Assembly (NCBI GenBank): GCA_037951165.1
Contig: JBBDHG010000051.1
Span: 9,087,501-9,151,500 of the forward strand
DNA: 64,000 nucleotides
Direction of reading: 5' to 3'
From: Lophius americanus
Lineage: Eukaryota; Chordata; Actinopteri; Lophiiformes; Lophiidae
Made by a program: the position numbers and the translations under genes. The notes beneath the pieces are model-generated. The model was not told the DNA's origin. It saw only the letters and a list, made by a program, of their open reading frames with translations, and did not search any database. This document shows positions 1 through 12,045 of the stretch, one piece after another; the stretch's first letter is position 1; the number at the start of each line of letters is the position of its first letter.

Positions 1-482
1 AGGCAGTGCTTCAAGCACTGGATGACTTATTGCTTAAGACTGCACGACTACATCCACAACCCATTGAGAGAGTCTCTGTTTCAATAGCCCAGCCCCCTTC
101 CTTCAGCCTCCATATCGTATGAATAGGTTATCTGTCTCGCACAAGTTGGCTTTTGTTTCCACATATGCCTTAAGGGCCCGCATCGGGCCCAACAGGTCTA
201 GTGATCCGTCTGGCCCCCTTGATGAGCAGACAGCTTAATTGATTAGTTCACTTGATGTGGAGACAATCGCTTGGGTAGGAAAGACAAGAGTTGGCCAAAG
301 AGTGTGTCCTGACCCATGTGCATGACCGCGCATACTTGCCTGGCTAACCCAGAAAGCGTGGCGCTCCCCCACCCGTTTTGCTTTTGCAACAGAAAAAAAG
401 GAAAACTCTTCATAGACAGCCACTTCATTTCTGTCTGCACCGCTGGCTCAAATGGGAGTTGACACAGAGACTTCAGCACCAT
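1..482 (-). mobile_element. Degenerate DIRS-type tyrosine recombinase fragment
   Basis: Read on the minus strand, this stretch gives broken pieces of a protein I recognise as the tyrosine recombinase of DIRS retroelements. In order they are a segment with PFEP and MKWLSMKSF (about 450-400), one with AKRVGERHA (about 380-350), a segment with LWPTLVFP (about 300), then GPMRALKAYVET (about 200-160) and LKQRLSQWVVD (about 80-50). These sit in the order expected for the family, but stop codons and at least two frame changes interrupt them, so the copy is dead. It runs off the left edge of the window. Assignment rests on remembered family motifs, not a search. Confidence 0.72.
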
Positions 483-1530
483 TTATAAATCTCATGATTT
501 AGAAGAGCATCCTACACTAGGTGAAGGATGATCTTGAGATCAATATCATATGGACGCACAGTTCTGCACACGTGGAACATATACAGCCCTGAGACCCAGA
601 AAATGGGGGAGTGGGGATCCGTTGCGTCACGAGCAGACACTGCGTGGATCATGTGCCCCCCTGATGCACTAGGGTTAAGAGAAGGACCCTCATCCTCAAC
701 TTTCCTCTCCCCTTCGTCAAAAAACATGGTACAAGGCACGGCTGTGGACAGTGTGTCCTCCTCCTGATAATGAGTTTTATTAGCAGCTGGGTTGTTTGGC
801 GGGCATGGCATAGTATGACCTGGCAGAAGGTTTTACAAGAGGGCTTTAATCTATGCAAACTCCGTGGACAAGGCCTCTATCCTGTGGGCCGGAGTATCAA
901 CCTTCTTTTACTTCTTGGAAAGTCCACCAGTCCTGTATGCATGGCATCAGGCACCTCCAGAAGTCATCCCTGAAGAAGGCAGCCCTGATGTGCCGTCCAC
1001 CTCTGCTAATCTAGAGAGCCTCAGTGTATGAGGCATGAAACTACAGTTCATTCACGGGTTAACCGACACACCTTCCCTCAGGTGCTCAAACCCCACTAAT
1101 GCAGTTTACTGGTCTTGGCCATCCTCCGCTTAGAGGGGGGAAATGCAGGACACAGAGATATAACCCTAACCCAATTGTAAGAACATAGAAGGAACAGAAC
1201 ACCTGGTGGCACCCGGAAGATATAGACACTCTCGGGTCATCCAGGTGTCACGGGTGACTTTGTTGATAAAGTTATTCTACCTGCAGACGCTCGAGATGGA
1301 AGCATCCAGTGCTCAAAGCACCACCTTTAGCGGTCAACAAGGATGAAATAGAACTCTTTCTCAAGTTTTATTTAAATGAGTCAAAACGTTTTAGTTTAAT
1401 CTTGTAAACGGACTAACACAGGTCATAAGAAAATGATGACCTCCTCGGCGGAGCTCATAAATCACTTTCACTATGTACTGCCGGCATCCACAAGTTTGAT
1501 GTTTACAAATGCTTCTTCTTCAACCTGCAG
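483..1530. other. Unassigned sequence, probably the rest of the DIRS insertion plus intron
   Basis: No exon with good splice sites and no recognisable protein could be found here. Open frames of 60-99 codons occur on both strands but show no family motifs. The stretch between about 483 and 1260 may be more of the minus-strand DIRS element, because its recombinase fragment lies directly to the left. The part from about 1260 to 1530 is taken to be cdc42bpb intron and ends in the acceptor CCTGCAG at 1524-1530. Confidence 0.4.
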
Positions 1531-4500
1531 ACGGCCGACTTAGACTTGACCCCCCATAAATCAGAGACCACGCCTCGCTCACCCTCCACCACCTCTGAAC
1601 ACGAGGTCAGTCAAACACTGGGCATTTCTGTCAGTAAACATTTCCTTGACTTGTCCGGAGTCAACAACCTGTTTGTGTCTACAGGAATTTAAAGCAGCAT
1701 CACTTCCAGCAAGCCCCTCCCCCACCTACCAGAGCCAAGCACTGTCCACACCAAAGGTGAGTTACCCTTACCCTTTTAATGGGATGTAACATAACATTTA
1801 AGTGTCATTCTCATTAAAAATTTAAATCCAAGATTTCTGAATCTCTAACCCTCAGTTTTCTGTTTGATAAAACCTCCCACTCATATCATGTTTGTGTTTT
1901 TTTTTGGTCACAGCCCAAAGCTCACCAGCTGAGCATCAAGACATTCTCCAGTCCCACTCAGTGCACACACTGCACCTCACTGATGGTGGGACTCATCAGA
2001 CAGGGATACGCCTGTGAAGGTATGTAATGAACAAACGTGAGGAGGATGTAGAAATGGTTCTGACTGTCCTTTCCATCCGTCCGTCACTTTTCTTTTTCGG
2101 GGACTAATTGAAAGATTATTGTAAAGGATATTTTTGTTTAATTTAATTCTCTGCTCACATCAGCCAAATAAATCTGTCAGTTTTGTGTCCATAGTTACAG
2201 GTTCAATTAAGGTACATTCTGTGATTTTGATTCATCTCTTCTGAAGACTTATTTATGCCTTTTATCTTCAGTCTGACAACTCAAAGCGTTTTACCACACG
2301 AGTCAGCATTCACTCATTCACACTCATTCACACAATGGTGGTAGAGGCTATCATGCAGTGTGCCACCAACTCATCAGGAGCAAAAACATTCACACATTCA
2401 TTCATCCACCAATGGAACAGCCACCAAGAATAAATTGGGGTTCAGTATCTTGCTCAGGGCCTAAACCATCAACCTCATGAAACGGGGATGACTTCTATTC
2501 CTACTGGGCCGCAGCCACCCTGAAAAAATATTCAAATTTTTTTATGAAAGTTTGTCCTGTGAAATTTGTGTTGAAAATTGAACCTCAGACATCAAAATAC
2601 AAATATAACTTAAGTTCTGTATTTAAGAACATCGTGTTGTTTTGTAGTTTGAGCTTGTTAAGTTAGGCGATGCTATGGGTTAATGTTGCGTTAAACACCA
2701 AAGGCGATGCAAAAATTTGTGTTATTCATGTGGATCAACACAGCTAATATAAGCTTTTCCTACTCTTATACAAAAACGTCCTCCTGATGTGTGACGGCTG
2801 GATAACCTCATTCACAGCACAGAATCAAACACTTGTCTTGCCCAGTTTGAAAAATCTTCAACTGGCATGAATAAGGTGAAATATTGCTCGTCTCCTGCCA
2901 TTCGTTTTGCGTCGTTCGTGGCTCTGCTGTTACCCGACCTCAAGTCGCAGCAAAACAGGCCTTTACAGCCGACTTGTGTATAATAAATGTTGCCTTTACT
3001 GTGACGGTACCGTGAGGAGGGCTACCCACTCATCACCATGTTGCAAAGGCATGAGATTCTCCTGATGGCGATCAGTGGTGAAAGAAACTTACTGTCGGGC
3101 GGAGCAGTACAGTAATGGACAGTGCAATATGGATGTAAATGCTGCTTGTTTGACATCTCTATGAACATCTCATCAGATGGAACCATAGGACCAGATGTAA
3201 CTCAGTACGGAGGAAATGTTAACTCTGATTCTATCTTCTCAGTCTGCTCCTTCATCTGCCACGTTTCCTGTAAAGACCATGCCCCCCTGGTTTGTCCAAT
3301 CCCAGCAGAGCAGGCCAAGAGGCCACAGGGCATCGATGTCCAAAGAGGCATCGGCACTGCCTACAAGGGTTACGTCAGGGTAAGTGATGAAGGAATGACA
3401 TTACCTATGATGCTTCACCTCCACCATGCCTGACTCACGTGTTGCTGTTTTTGAATAGATCCCAAAGCCAAGTGGGGTGAAGAAGGGCTGGCAGCGAGCG
3501 TACGCTGTTGTGTCTGATTGTAAACTGTTTCTCTACGACATCCCAGAGGGGAAGTCCACCCAACCAGGGGTGGTGGCCAGTCTGGTGCTGGATCTAAGGT
3601 AAAACTCCATCACCCAGTCAGTGCAACATGCGATGGCCAGTGGTCTTTTTTTCCAGATGTCTTCCCCCGTATATCATATCCTTGTTTCCGGGGTCACATT
3701 CATGTAAGACCAAAAAACAGAGTCCATCTGTGTGTTTCAGGGGTAATCTCTGTGCTTCTGAATATATCTTAATACGTAGCTTTGAGAACGTATGTTAATT
3801 GTTTTTAGATTGACAGAAAGACAGATAGATAGACTGAAACTATTAATACCCAAAGGGGGGAATGTAGTCGTTGCAGCAGCTCCAGCATACGGGTATTCTA
3901 AATGTGACGACATTCTATGTTATAGGACTAAAATGAAGACATGTATAATGTATAATAGGACAACGTATAGACAAACAAACACAGGTAAACATTATATATA
4001 TATCCAAAATTAAGAATACACATGTAAGTTAAAATACAGGAATAAAGTGAATGCAAATATAAATAAAAGGGGAAAAGTCCAATGCCATATATATAATATG
4101 AATTAAAATAGTCCAGTTAGATATGGATCAAACATGTTTGAGACAGTTTGGTTGTCATATGTTTGAGAGGATTTGGGTATTTTGAGATGAGTTATGTTCT
4201 ATCTTTCTATAAGCATAAGCTTTCTCACGTGTAACTGGTTATAATGATATCGCTGATCATAGTATATTCTACAACTCCACACATATTGTTTTGTTCCAGA
4301 GATGAGGAGTTTTCTGTCAGCTCTGTCCTGGCATCCGATGTGATCCACGCAACCAGGAAGGACATCCCCTGCATCTTCAGGGTAGGAGACCCCACTGATG
4401 ACCCCCCCCCAGTCTTTACTCTGACTTCTATGATTTCTGACCCTCACTGTTGTGTCCGCCATTACCAGATGACATCATCACAGCTGATCTCGCAGCTGTC

Positions 4501-7500
4501 CTCAGTGTCTCTCCTGGTGCTGGCAGAGAGCGAAGTGGAGAAGAAGAAGTGGGTCAGAATCCTGGAGGGTCTCCAGAGCATCCTGGCCAAGAACATGCTG
4601 AAGAATCGTCAGGTCCACATCCTACATGAGGCCTACGACGCCTCGCTGCCCATCATCAAGACAACCCTGTCCGCCGCTGTTCTCGGTCTGTAACCACTCC
4701 TTCTGTTAATATCTGCTATTGCTGACAGATGGACTCTGTGTTATTGGATCTTGTTTTTACTTTCAACTCTAAACTCACTGTTGTGCTAAAAGTTTTAGAT
4801 GGGTTTGGCTTTTGGTATTCCTTAGCTAGCTTAGATGTGGTGTTCTGTAAACAAAGCTTTTGGACATGTTTGCTAAGGTTTTGTGAATAAGTATAAGTTT
4901 TCTTTCTTTGCAGATCGGGAGCGGATCGTTCTGGGGACAGAAGACGGACTGTTTGTGGTGGAGGTCACCAGAGACGGTGAGGGACAGACAAACCAACTGA
5001 CAGTCAGGTGATATTCATCAGATATCTTATCTCTCTCTCTCTCTCTCTCTCCAGTCATCGTACGAGCAACAGACAGTAAGAAGGTTTATCAGATCGATTT
5101 GATCCCGAAGGAGAAGATCATTGCCCTGCTCTGCGGTCGCAACCGTCACGTTCACCTTCACCCCTGGGGGGCCCTAGAGGGAGCAGAATCACCCTTTGAC
5201 TTCAAGCTGGCAGATACCAAAGGCTGTCAGGCTCTGACGACAGGGTTGCTCCGATCCGGCGGCCCGGCTTGTCTGCTGGCAGCAATCAAACGCCAGGTCA
5301 GAAAAAAGAATCTAAGAAATCACCTGAGGATTTGCACCAAAAATCACCCCCCTCTCACAGTAGTTCTGTTTCTGTCCCCCATAAGGTCCAGTGCTACGAG
5401 ATCACACGATCAAAGCCCCACTATAAGAGGCTGTGGGAGGTACAGGCTCCAGGTGTTGTACAGTGGTTGGGTATGGTGAGGGACCGGCTGTGTGTCGGTT
5501 ATCCTTCAGGGTTCGCCCTGCTGGCCCTGCAGGGGGAGTCGTCCCCCATCAGTCTGGTGAGCCCTGGCGACCCGTCGCTGGCCTTCCTAGCTCAGCAGCC
5601 TCTGGACGCCTTGCACGCCCTGGAGGTGGGATCCTCAGAGTTTCTGCTCTGCTTCAGCCAGCTCGGCATCTACGTGGACGGACATGGCCGCCGGTCCAGG
5701 ACGGAGGAGTTGATGTGGCCCGCCATTCCACTCGCATGCAGTAAGTCATTATTTCTAGTACGGGTTCTATCAAAAAAGATGAGTACAGATGGTTGTCAGG
5801 TGAACACTGATAGGTGTGGATGGTTATCCAAGTGATAACAGACGGGTCCAGGTGTTTGTGCAGATGAGCATGGGTGTAGGAGGTTGTCTAAAGGAGCTCA
5901 CACAGGTGGGATTTGTTGTCAACTATGTTCAAACCTGTCACCCTCTCTCTTTCCAGGCTCTAATTCGTCCCACTTGAGTGTCTACAGTGAATACGGAGTG
6001 GACGTCTTTGACATTCACACCACAGAGTGGGTTCAGACCATCTCCCTCCGTAAGGTAACCAATCGCAGCCCTCCTCCAACCTCTGCTCTACTAACAGCCA
6101 ATCACAGTTTAGATACAGTGACATGTTTGGATCTGTCCTCAGATCAGACCTCTGAACGTTGAAGGGACCTTAAACCTGCTGAGTTCAGAACCTCCTCGTC
6201 TGATTTACTTCAGCAACACGTCATCAGGTAACAATCAGCCCCACCTGAGCACTGGGGCTACCTATCTCTACAGTCCTGTTTTCTACCTTTCTGCTTTCTC
6301 TTCTCATCTATCCCTGTCCGTCTGTCCTCAGAGGGAGACCTCACCATCCCTGACACATCGGACCACAGCAGGAAGTTGATGGTTCGAACGCGCAGCAAGA
6401 GGAAGTTCCTTTTTAAGGTTCCCGAGGAGGAACGACTTCAGCAGCGGAGGTGACCGAGCAACAAAAACACGTATCACCAAAATCACTCAATGACACAAAA
6501 TACAGCTGCTTTATCACTAGCTTAGACAAAATATATAATAAAATATGAAACTACTGACTCGGCAGGTAAGAGAAAAACAACAAAGCAAAACAAAATAAAC
6601 CAAAGTAACAACAGTGTATCACCAGAGCTAATAAGTGGTTCAGCACCGCAGTGACTCAGCAATTTAACACTGCAGTGATTTCGGAATGAAATCATTCCGA
6701 AGGGTATCCCTGTAGTGACTGTTTACTGTGTTTACATGAGCAATGATCTAATCGGAAATGGTGTTCACATGCGCCGACACATCAAGTCTGACTCATCTGA
6801 GTGACAAGCACTAAAGTCACCATATCTGGAGATATGTAGGTACAAAAGGTAAAAAGCACTTTGCTGCTAGACATTGAAACAACAAGGCCAGGCACCACTT
6901 ACAATAACGGACCACAGGTTGAAAACCCCTGCTTTTAAGGTAGGGACAGCTGCTAATAACTCATGTTTATTCCTATACAGGAGACAAAAGAGAGGGAGAG
7001 AGAGAAAGGTGCTGCCTTATACCCCTGAGTGGTTAATCCGACTAACTGGTAAATTCACAACAAGGGATACGTTAATCAATCAATCAACAAAACTTGAAAA
7101 GCAGAAAGTCCAATCACGCGCTTATATTCTAAAAACCTAGATCCAACGATAGCCAGACTTTCACAGCTGTCTTCCTCCTCTTTAATTACTTAATTTGAAT
7201 AGAACCTGAAGTGGGTCCCCAAAAATGTTAAGTACTTCATTCATGCTCAATAAAAAGTGAAGTCGGTTGGTCTGATCCACTTAATTGTCCTGGGATTAAT
7301 GTATACGATGTCATCATCAAATCGGCATCTTTAAAGATTTCCAGTGCTTTTTAATTTGTTCATAGCGTCGGTCTGTAACGGCTCCGGGCGGGAGGTCGTT
7401 ATTTCTTACTTCCCCACTTTATTTTCTGAGAGTTTACCTTTACTGTAACACAGCAGTTGTTCAGAAAACATGTTCATTTGTAAAAAGGTGTTCATTCCTT

Positions 7501-10311
7501 TCCAATAAAGTGACATGTGTATAAATATCAGGGGTGTAACAATTCATCGATCCATATAAATATATATTGCTTTGTGGAACAACGATCCAATTAAATCGAT
7601 GGAAAGTCAAAATACCGTTAATATTATCTTTTTTAAGATATGCCTTTATTTTGAAATTACTACCGCTGCACGTGTTTCCTGTACACAGGCTCCCTTCACA
7701 GAGACCTGCGGACCAATGGGAACAGCCAGACGCTGCATTTTAATTTTGTCCTTTTAATCCCCTCTTCCTGAACATAAACGTTCATATTGGCAGTTTAGCC
7801 GTTGTTCAAATAAGAAATAAAGGCTTCCAGGTGCCGTTTGAATGTTTACTGCCTCACAACAATGTGGAAAGTAATTAGCGTTTAATACCAGCAAACCACT
7901 GAGCACAGCACCTATCAGAACCATGTAAATACAACGTCATGAAACGTACATGTAGACAATTTTGTCATAATTTAAAGGTAATCAGGGCTTCTTAATGTTA
8001 ACTGATAAGAAAAACAACATTTGTACCCAAAGAGAAAAATGTGTGACTTTACAGTCAAACTAAGGCCTTTGTTCTTTTTGTTATTATCACATTTTAGCAT
8101 TAAATTGTCAAAACATGTCAAAATGGCTTTATGATTTTTCTTGGTGAAATGCAACCAATGTTGTTAAATGGATAGATAATATTGTTTGACATTGATCGCA
8201 GGCCCCTGAATCGATCGAACCGTAATCGTATCGTGGCAGACTTTGTGATACTGGCAAATATCTTATTGTTGTCCAAAGAATCGATGTAATATCGTACATG
8301 ATGGAACTGGTGATTTACACTTATAATAAATATGTATTTTAATGGGTATATTGTGTATAAATCGGTGTGCATATTATTTTGTCTATATTTGTTGTGTATA
8401 TTAGTGCACGTCATATTGTGTATGTCAGTACGTGTGTATTGTTGTGTGTACTTAGCTGTGTATTGTTGTGTGTGTGGTTTCCAGGGAGATGCTGCGGGAC
8501 CCTGAGCTCCGATCAAAGATGATTTCCAATCCAATAAACTTTAACCACGTGGCTCACATGGGACCAGGAGATGGCATGCAGGTCCTCATGGACCTCCCTC
8601 TGGTAACGCCTCTCTACCGCATGTTCTCCCGTTGGCATGTTCTCCTTCTTCACCCACTCACCCCTCCCCCTCCCCCTCCAGCAGCTCTGTTCATCACACT
8701 GACTCCTCATCTCTTCTCTCCTTCTCCTCTCCCTGTCTCACCTTCCTTCCCCCCCCCCCCCGATGTGCAGGTTTGTGACATAACCTCCCCATCTCCCTCT
8801 CCTTCCTCCTCCTCCTCCCGTCACACCCTGATATCTCCCCCCTCCAACTTTGAGCACGTCTATCATATGACTTCGGCGTCGGCCGGCGCTTTCTTGCAGA
8901 AAGACTTCTCCTCTTGCTCATCCTCCCAACAGAGCCTCCTGCAGCCTTCCTCCTCCTCCTCTTCCTCTCCCTCCACCTCCTCTCTGGGAAGGGTAGGCCA
9001 GCTTCTCTCTATTGCTCTCTCCCCTGCTCACCCTTCCTTCTAATACTCACCCCCTGTACCGACTGCAGTGATCAGCTTGGGTTTGTGTGAAGCTATTTTA
9101 ACATCTGTCAGATTGATGCTGAATTCAGAATCCAGGTCAGATTTATTAACTCCCCGTTGACCTCCTAACCTTGATGTGAAAAACTCTTATTTTCTGATGT
9201 CACGGGAAGGCAGCATGGATCAGCAGCAACCATGTTATATTTGGGAAAAACAAAGGAGGAGTGTGGCGCGGATGAAATCCCCAAACTTCACAATTTGACC
9301 TTATTGGATTCTTTAAGACATTAAATAGGTTTCAATAAGGAATGACATGCTGGTTTCCAATTTAAATATTCATAACATTATCTCAAATTAATTTTGTGAT
9401 TTTATCTGTATTTTGACCATATGTTTTAAAGTAATACAAACTATAGCTCTATCAAACACACAAACCAAATGTCGATCTTCATGCTCTGACCTTTCACTCT
9501 TCTTTTCTCTTGTAACTACATTTCCCATGAGTCTGAGCAGAAAAGTGATGCCTCAGCCTTCTGGGAGATGTAATTGTTTATTTTAAGTCATTTTGAGACC
9601 ACATTAAATTGATTAACACAATGAGCAGGACTTTAATATAACCAACTTGGTGCACTGAAGACGGCAATTTAACATGCCTTATATGTGTGTGTGCAGAGTG
9701 TGATGCATGCCTCTCAAGAGGAGTCAATCAAAGATAAGCCCCGCCCCCTGTCCAGTATCTCCCGGCAGCAGAAGAGCAAGACACACATCACACGCACAGC
9801 CTCAGGTAACACACACAATCAAAAACAGACAACTTCACACATTACATCATTTCCTGTCATTATTTTGTGATATCATGTGACTATATGTTTGTGTTATCTT
9901 ATGAGTCATTAATTCTGCTTTTGCAACACACAAATTTTCAGCTCATGCTCTTATGGCATTACACCATTTTCCCGATTAACATGTATTATGTGTTTAAATG
10001 TTATTTATGATAATAACTTCTCAATCACCACAATAATTCTTTCTTAATAACTTGTTCTAAATAACAATAAAAATAATAGTACTAATAACAAATTATTATT
10101 ATTACTACCATCATCAAAATCGTGATAGCGATACCAAGAATAAGAATACTACGAATAATAGAGGTTACTGCTATCACCACCACAAACCACAAAACAGAAG
10201 TTCAATAAAAGCAGTAAGAATGTCAGTAACAATTCTAATAATAAAAGCAATTTTCATAATCACAAAAGCAAAAGTCTACATCATCCTAGCAATATCTACT
10301 TATCTATTTTA

Positions 10312-10396
<85 letters not shown>

Positions 10397-10999
10397 ATAA
10401 AAATACATTGATTATGTGATGTCATCTGTAATCTATACTCTTATTGGCTCAGATTTTGGGGGAGGAGCTTCCTCTCGAAACTTCTCTGAACCGGACCAGG
10501 ACATGGACCGAGAGGTAACACACACACAGATGACTTACACATTTTATTTAAAATTAACGGGTAATTATCTCCAGAATTTTGTAGCGTTTAGCTTTTAAAG
10601 ACTTTTTTCTTTCATTCATGTTTGCACTAAGAGTCTGAATCTAAGAAGCAGCCGTCCCTACGGCTCCACACATTCACAGAACTGTATCTTTACATTCAAA
10701 ATGTCTCCTGAATATTCATACTTATTAAATGTCTGCATGTAAACAATATTACTTAAGTGTAACAGCTGAATGTTATGAATGATTCATATTTATTTGGGTT
10801 AAAAATAAACAACATAAATCTTTCTCTCTCCCTCTAACCCCCCTCTTCTCTCTGTCTCTCTCTGTCTCTCGCCCAGCCTGACTCAGACTCCACCAAACAC
10901 TCGACCCCCTCCAACAGCTCCAACCCCAGCAGCCCCCCTAGCCCCAACTCCCCACACCGCAGCCAGCTCACCCTAGACGATCTGGACATGGAGCCCTGA
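1531..10999 (+). CDS. cdc42bpb: MRCK-beta kinase (CDC42-binding protein kinase beta), C-terminal part
   Basis: Serine/threonine kinase that acts downstream of Cdc42 on actomyosin; the kinase domain and coiled coils lie upstream of the window. Exons: 1531-1605 (probable), 1685-1756, 1914-2019, 3243-3379, 3459-3598, 4300-4381, 4469-4685, 4914-4976, 5055-5296, 5386-5740, 5957-6054, 6143-6227, 6332-6449, 8485-8602, 8771-8992, 9697-9805, 10453-10514, 10877-10999 (stop TGA 10997). Phases join into 807 codons. Visible in order: a C1 zinc domain (HQLSIKTF to KDHAPLVC, exons 1914 and 3243), a PH domain (KGYVR, KKGWQRAY, KKKWVRILEG), a CNH domain (RVGYPSGF-like VGYPSGFALL, VYSEYGVDVFD), a CRIB motif (ISNPINFNHVAHMGPGDG, exon 8485) and a Ser/Pro-rich tail (DSDSTKHSTPSNSSNPSS). 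The tail fits MRCK-beta better than alpha or gamma. Exon 8771 adds a second CRIB-like motif. The first exon listed is the least certain. Confidence 0.93.
2280..2515. repeat. Fish SINE-like dispersed repeat in cdc42bpb intron
   Basis: Contains the phrases CATTCACTCATTCACACTC, CATCAGGAGCAA and GGGGTTCAGTATCTTGCTCA, which recur in many teleost intergenic repeats. It is diverged. The rest of the intron, to 3242, includes A/T-rich sequence and GC-richer sequence (about 2870-3110) that also looks transposon-derived but could not be assigned. Confidence 0.5.
3790..4015. repeat. Dispersed repeat with AGATAGATAG start in cdc42bpb intron
   Basis: The stretch GACAGATAGATAGACTG followed by AATACCCAAAGGGGGGAA and GTTGCAGCAGCTCCAG resembles the common fish repeat that reads 'tttattgatcccaaagggaaatt...gcagcagc'. 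It has no coding potential beyond a 73-codon chance frame. Confidence 0.45.
5027..5054. repeat. (CT)n microsatellite forming a polypyrimidine tract
   Basis: About 11-12 CT units end directly at the acceptor CCAG (5051-5054) of the cdc42bpb exon at 5055. The microsatellite therefore doubles as the polypyrimidine tract, so length changes could alter splicing. Confidence 0.85.
7529..8325. mobile_element. hAT-like non-autonomous element in cdc42bpb intron
   Basis: The left end reads CAGGGGTGTAAC (7529-7540), which resembles the terminal inverted repeat of vertebrate hAT elements, followed by ATCGATCCATATAAAT-type sequence. Near 8195-8325 come several ATCGAT/AATCGTATCG motifs and then GATTTACAC, a degenerate version of the opposite end. 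No transposase frame is present. The right border is approximate. Confidence 0.5.
10314..10395. repeat. (TG)n microsatellite
   Basis: An uninterrupted TG run of about 40 units lies in the cdc42bpb intron just upstream of the exon at 10453. It is expected to be length-polymorphic. Confidence 0.95.
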
Positions 11000-11602
11000 G
11001 GCGCCGCCTCTTTGTACACCTTAGCGAGGAGGATGAACCAATCAGGCTCCAGACTGAGAGTTTAAATTTTACTTGACGATTTTATTGTGGCGGGGTGAGT
11101 TTGCGCTTCCTGCTGCTTTTATATTTGTTGGTTTTTACCTGCTGGGAAGCCCCGCCCCCCTGGTTTTTAACCCTGGACTGCAGACGGCTGCTGTGTTTGA
11201 ACTTTAGTCTGATTGGCTCTGTGGGACCAATCCTCTTCCTCTTTATTAAATAACTTCCTGTTAAGCTTTTGGCTGGTGTTAGCTGCTAAGCTAACTCTGG
11301 CTTACAGATGAGAGGTCTCACTCTGATGAAAAAAAAAAAAAAACACTGTATGAATTAATTTTAAAGTTTTGTTAAAGTTGCACATCCACATGTCGTAGGA
11401 GAAAAATAATCTTTGATTTTGTGTCAGTGAACTTTCCTGTTACACCACCGCCTCCCCCCCGACCCTGCCCTCTGACCTCAGAGCTCAGGTGAGGCGGGAG
11501 GAGGAGGACACACCTGAACACTACTGCTTTGTTTCTTCCAGAATCACCAGTTAAAGAATCTTTGTAAAATTATAAATCATGTTAGCAGCCGAACGGAAAC
11601 TC

Positions 11603-11608
11603 AATAAA
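11603..11608 (+). terminator. cdc42bpb: Polyadenylation signal of cdc42bpb
   Basis: AATAAA lies 604 nt after the stop codon at 10999. No better signal was seen before it, so the 3' UTR probably ends near 11625-11635. Confidence 0.7.
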
Positions 11609-11639
11609 AGAATCTGAAGAGAACCTGAGAGTGTGTCTG

Positions 11640-12045
11640 TGTCAGAGGAAGGAACATGTGACCAAACAGGTGAGGGAACATTTGACCAACTGATTCAACT
11701 GGTTAGAGAATGTCTGGCCAACAGGTAAGGGAACATATAAACCGATGAGGACACTTGGACTTGTGAGGACACGTTAGGCAATCAGGCCGGGACCGTTTGG
11801 CCAGTAGGTGAGGGAACATTTGGATAGTTCAGAGAACTCCTGGAGGGCCGGGGGGAACCTCTGGCAAACGTGAGCGAACACCTGGCCCGATGAGGAATGG
11901 CCAACAGGCGAGGGGACATCGGAGAAGTTATTTATGGCCAACAGACTATGGAACGTCAGGGGAGACAAGAGAACACCTGGATGGGTGAGGAAACACCTTT
12001 GCTGGTGCAGAACCCTCTGACCAACAATAGTGTGGCCAAGAGGTG
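11640..12045. repeat. Degenerate minisatellite just past cdc42bpb
   Basis: Diverged copies of a roughly 25-45 bp unit built on 'gaacatttg(g/a)ccaacaggtgagg' repeat about ten times. It begins directly after the likely transcript end. From 12046 to about 13480 I see only A/T-rich unique-looking sequence without a gene. Confidence 0.65.

Noticed and set aside
5269..5835. 188-codon frame spanning two cdc42bpb exons and the intron between
   Set aside because: Intron 5297-5385 happens to be partly open in one frame, but donor and acceptor are good and the family sequence fits only when spliced.
6680..6701. Palindrome with 10-bp arms and AA loop
   Set aside because: Perfect but short, and it could be the inner end of a small inverted-repeat transposon; too weak to join the set of longer hairpins.
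9505..9575. Two ZNF143-like boxes (ACTACATTTCCCATGAG and inverse CTTCTGGGAGATGTAATT) in a cdc42bpb intron
   Set aside because: They look like the inverted ends of a small repeat, and no exon or promoter is nearby.
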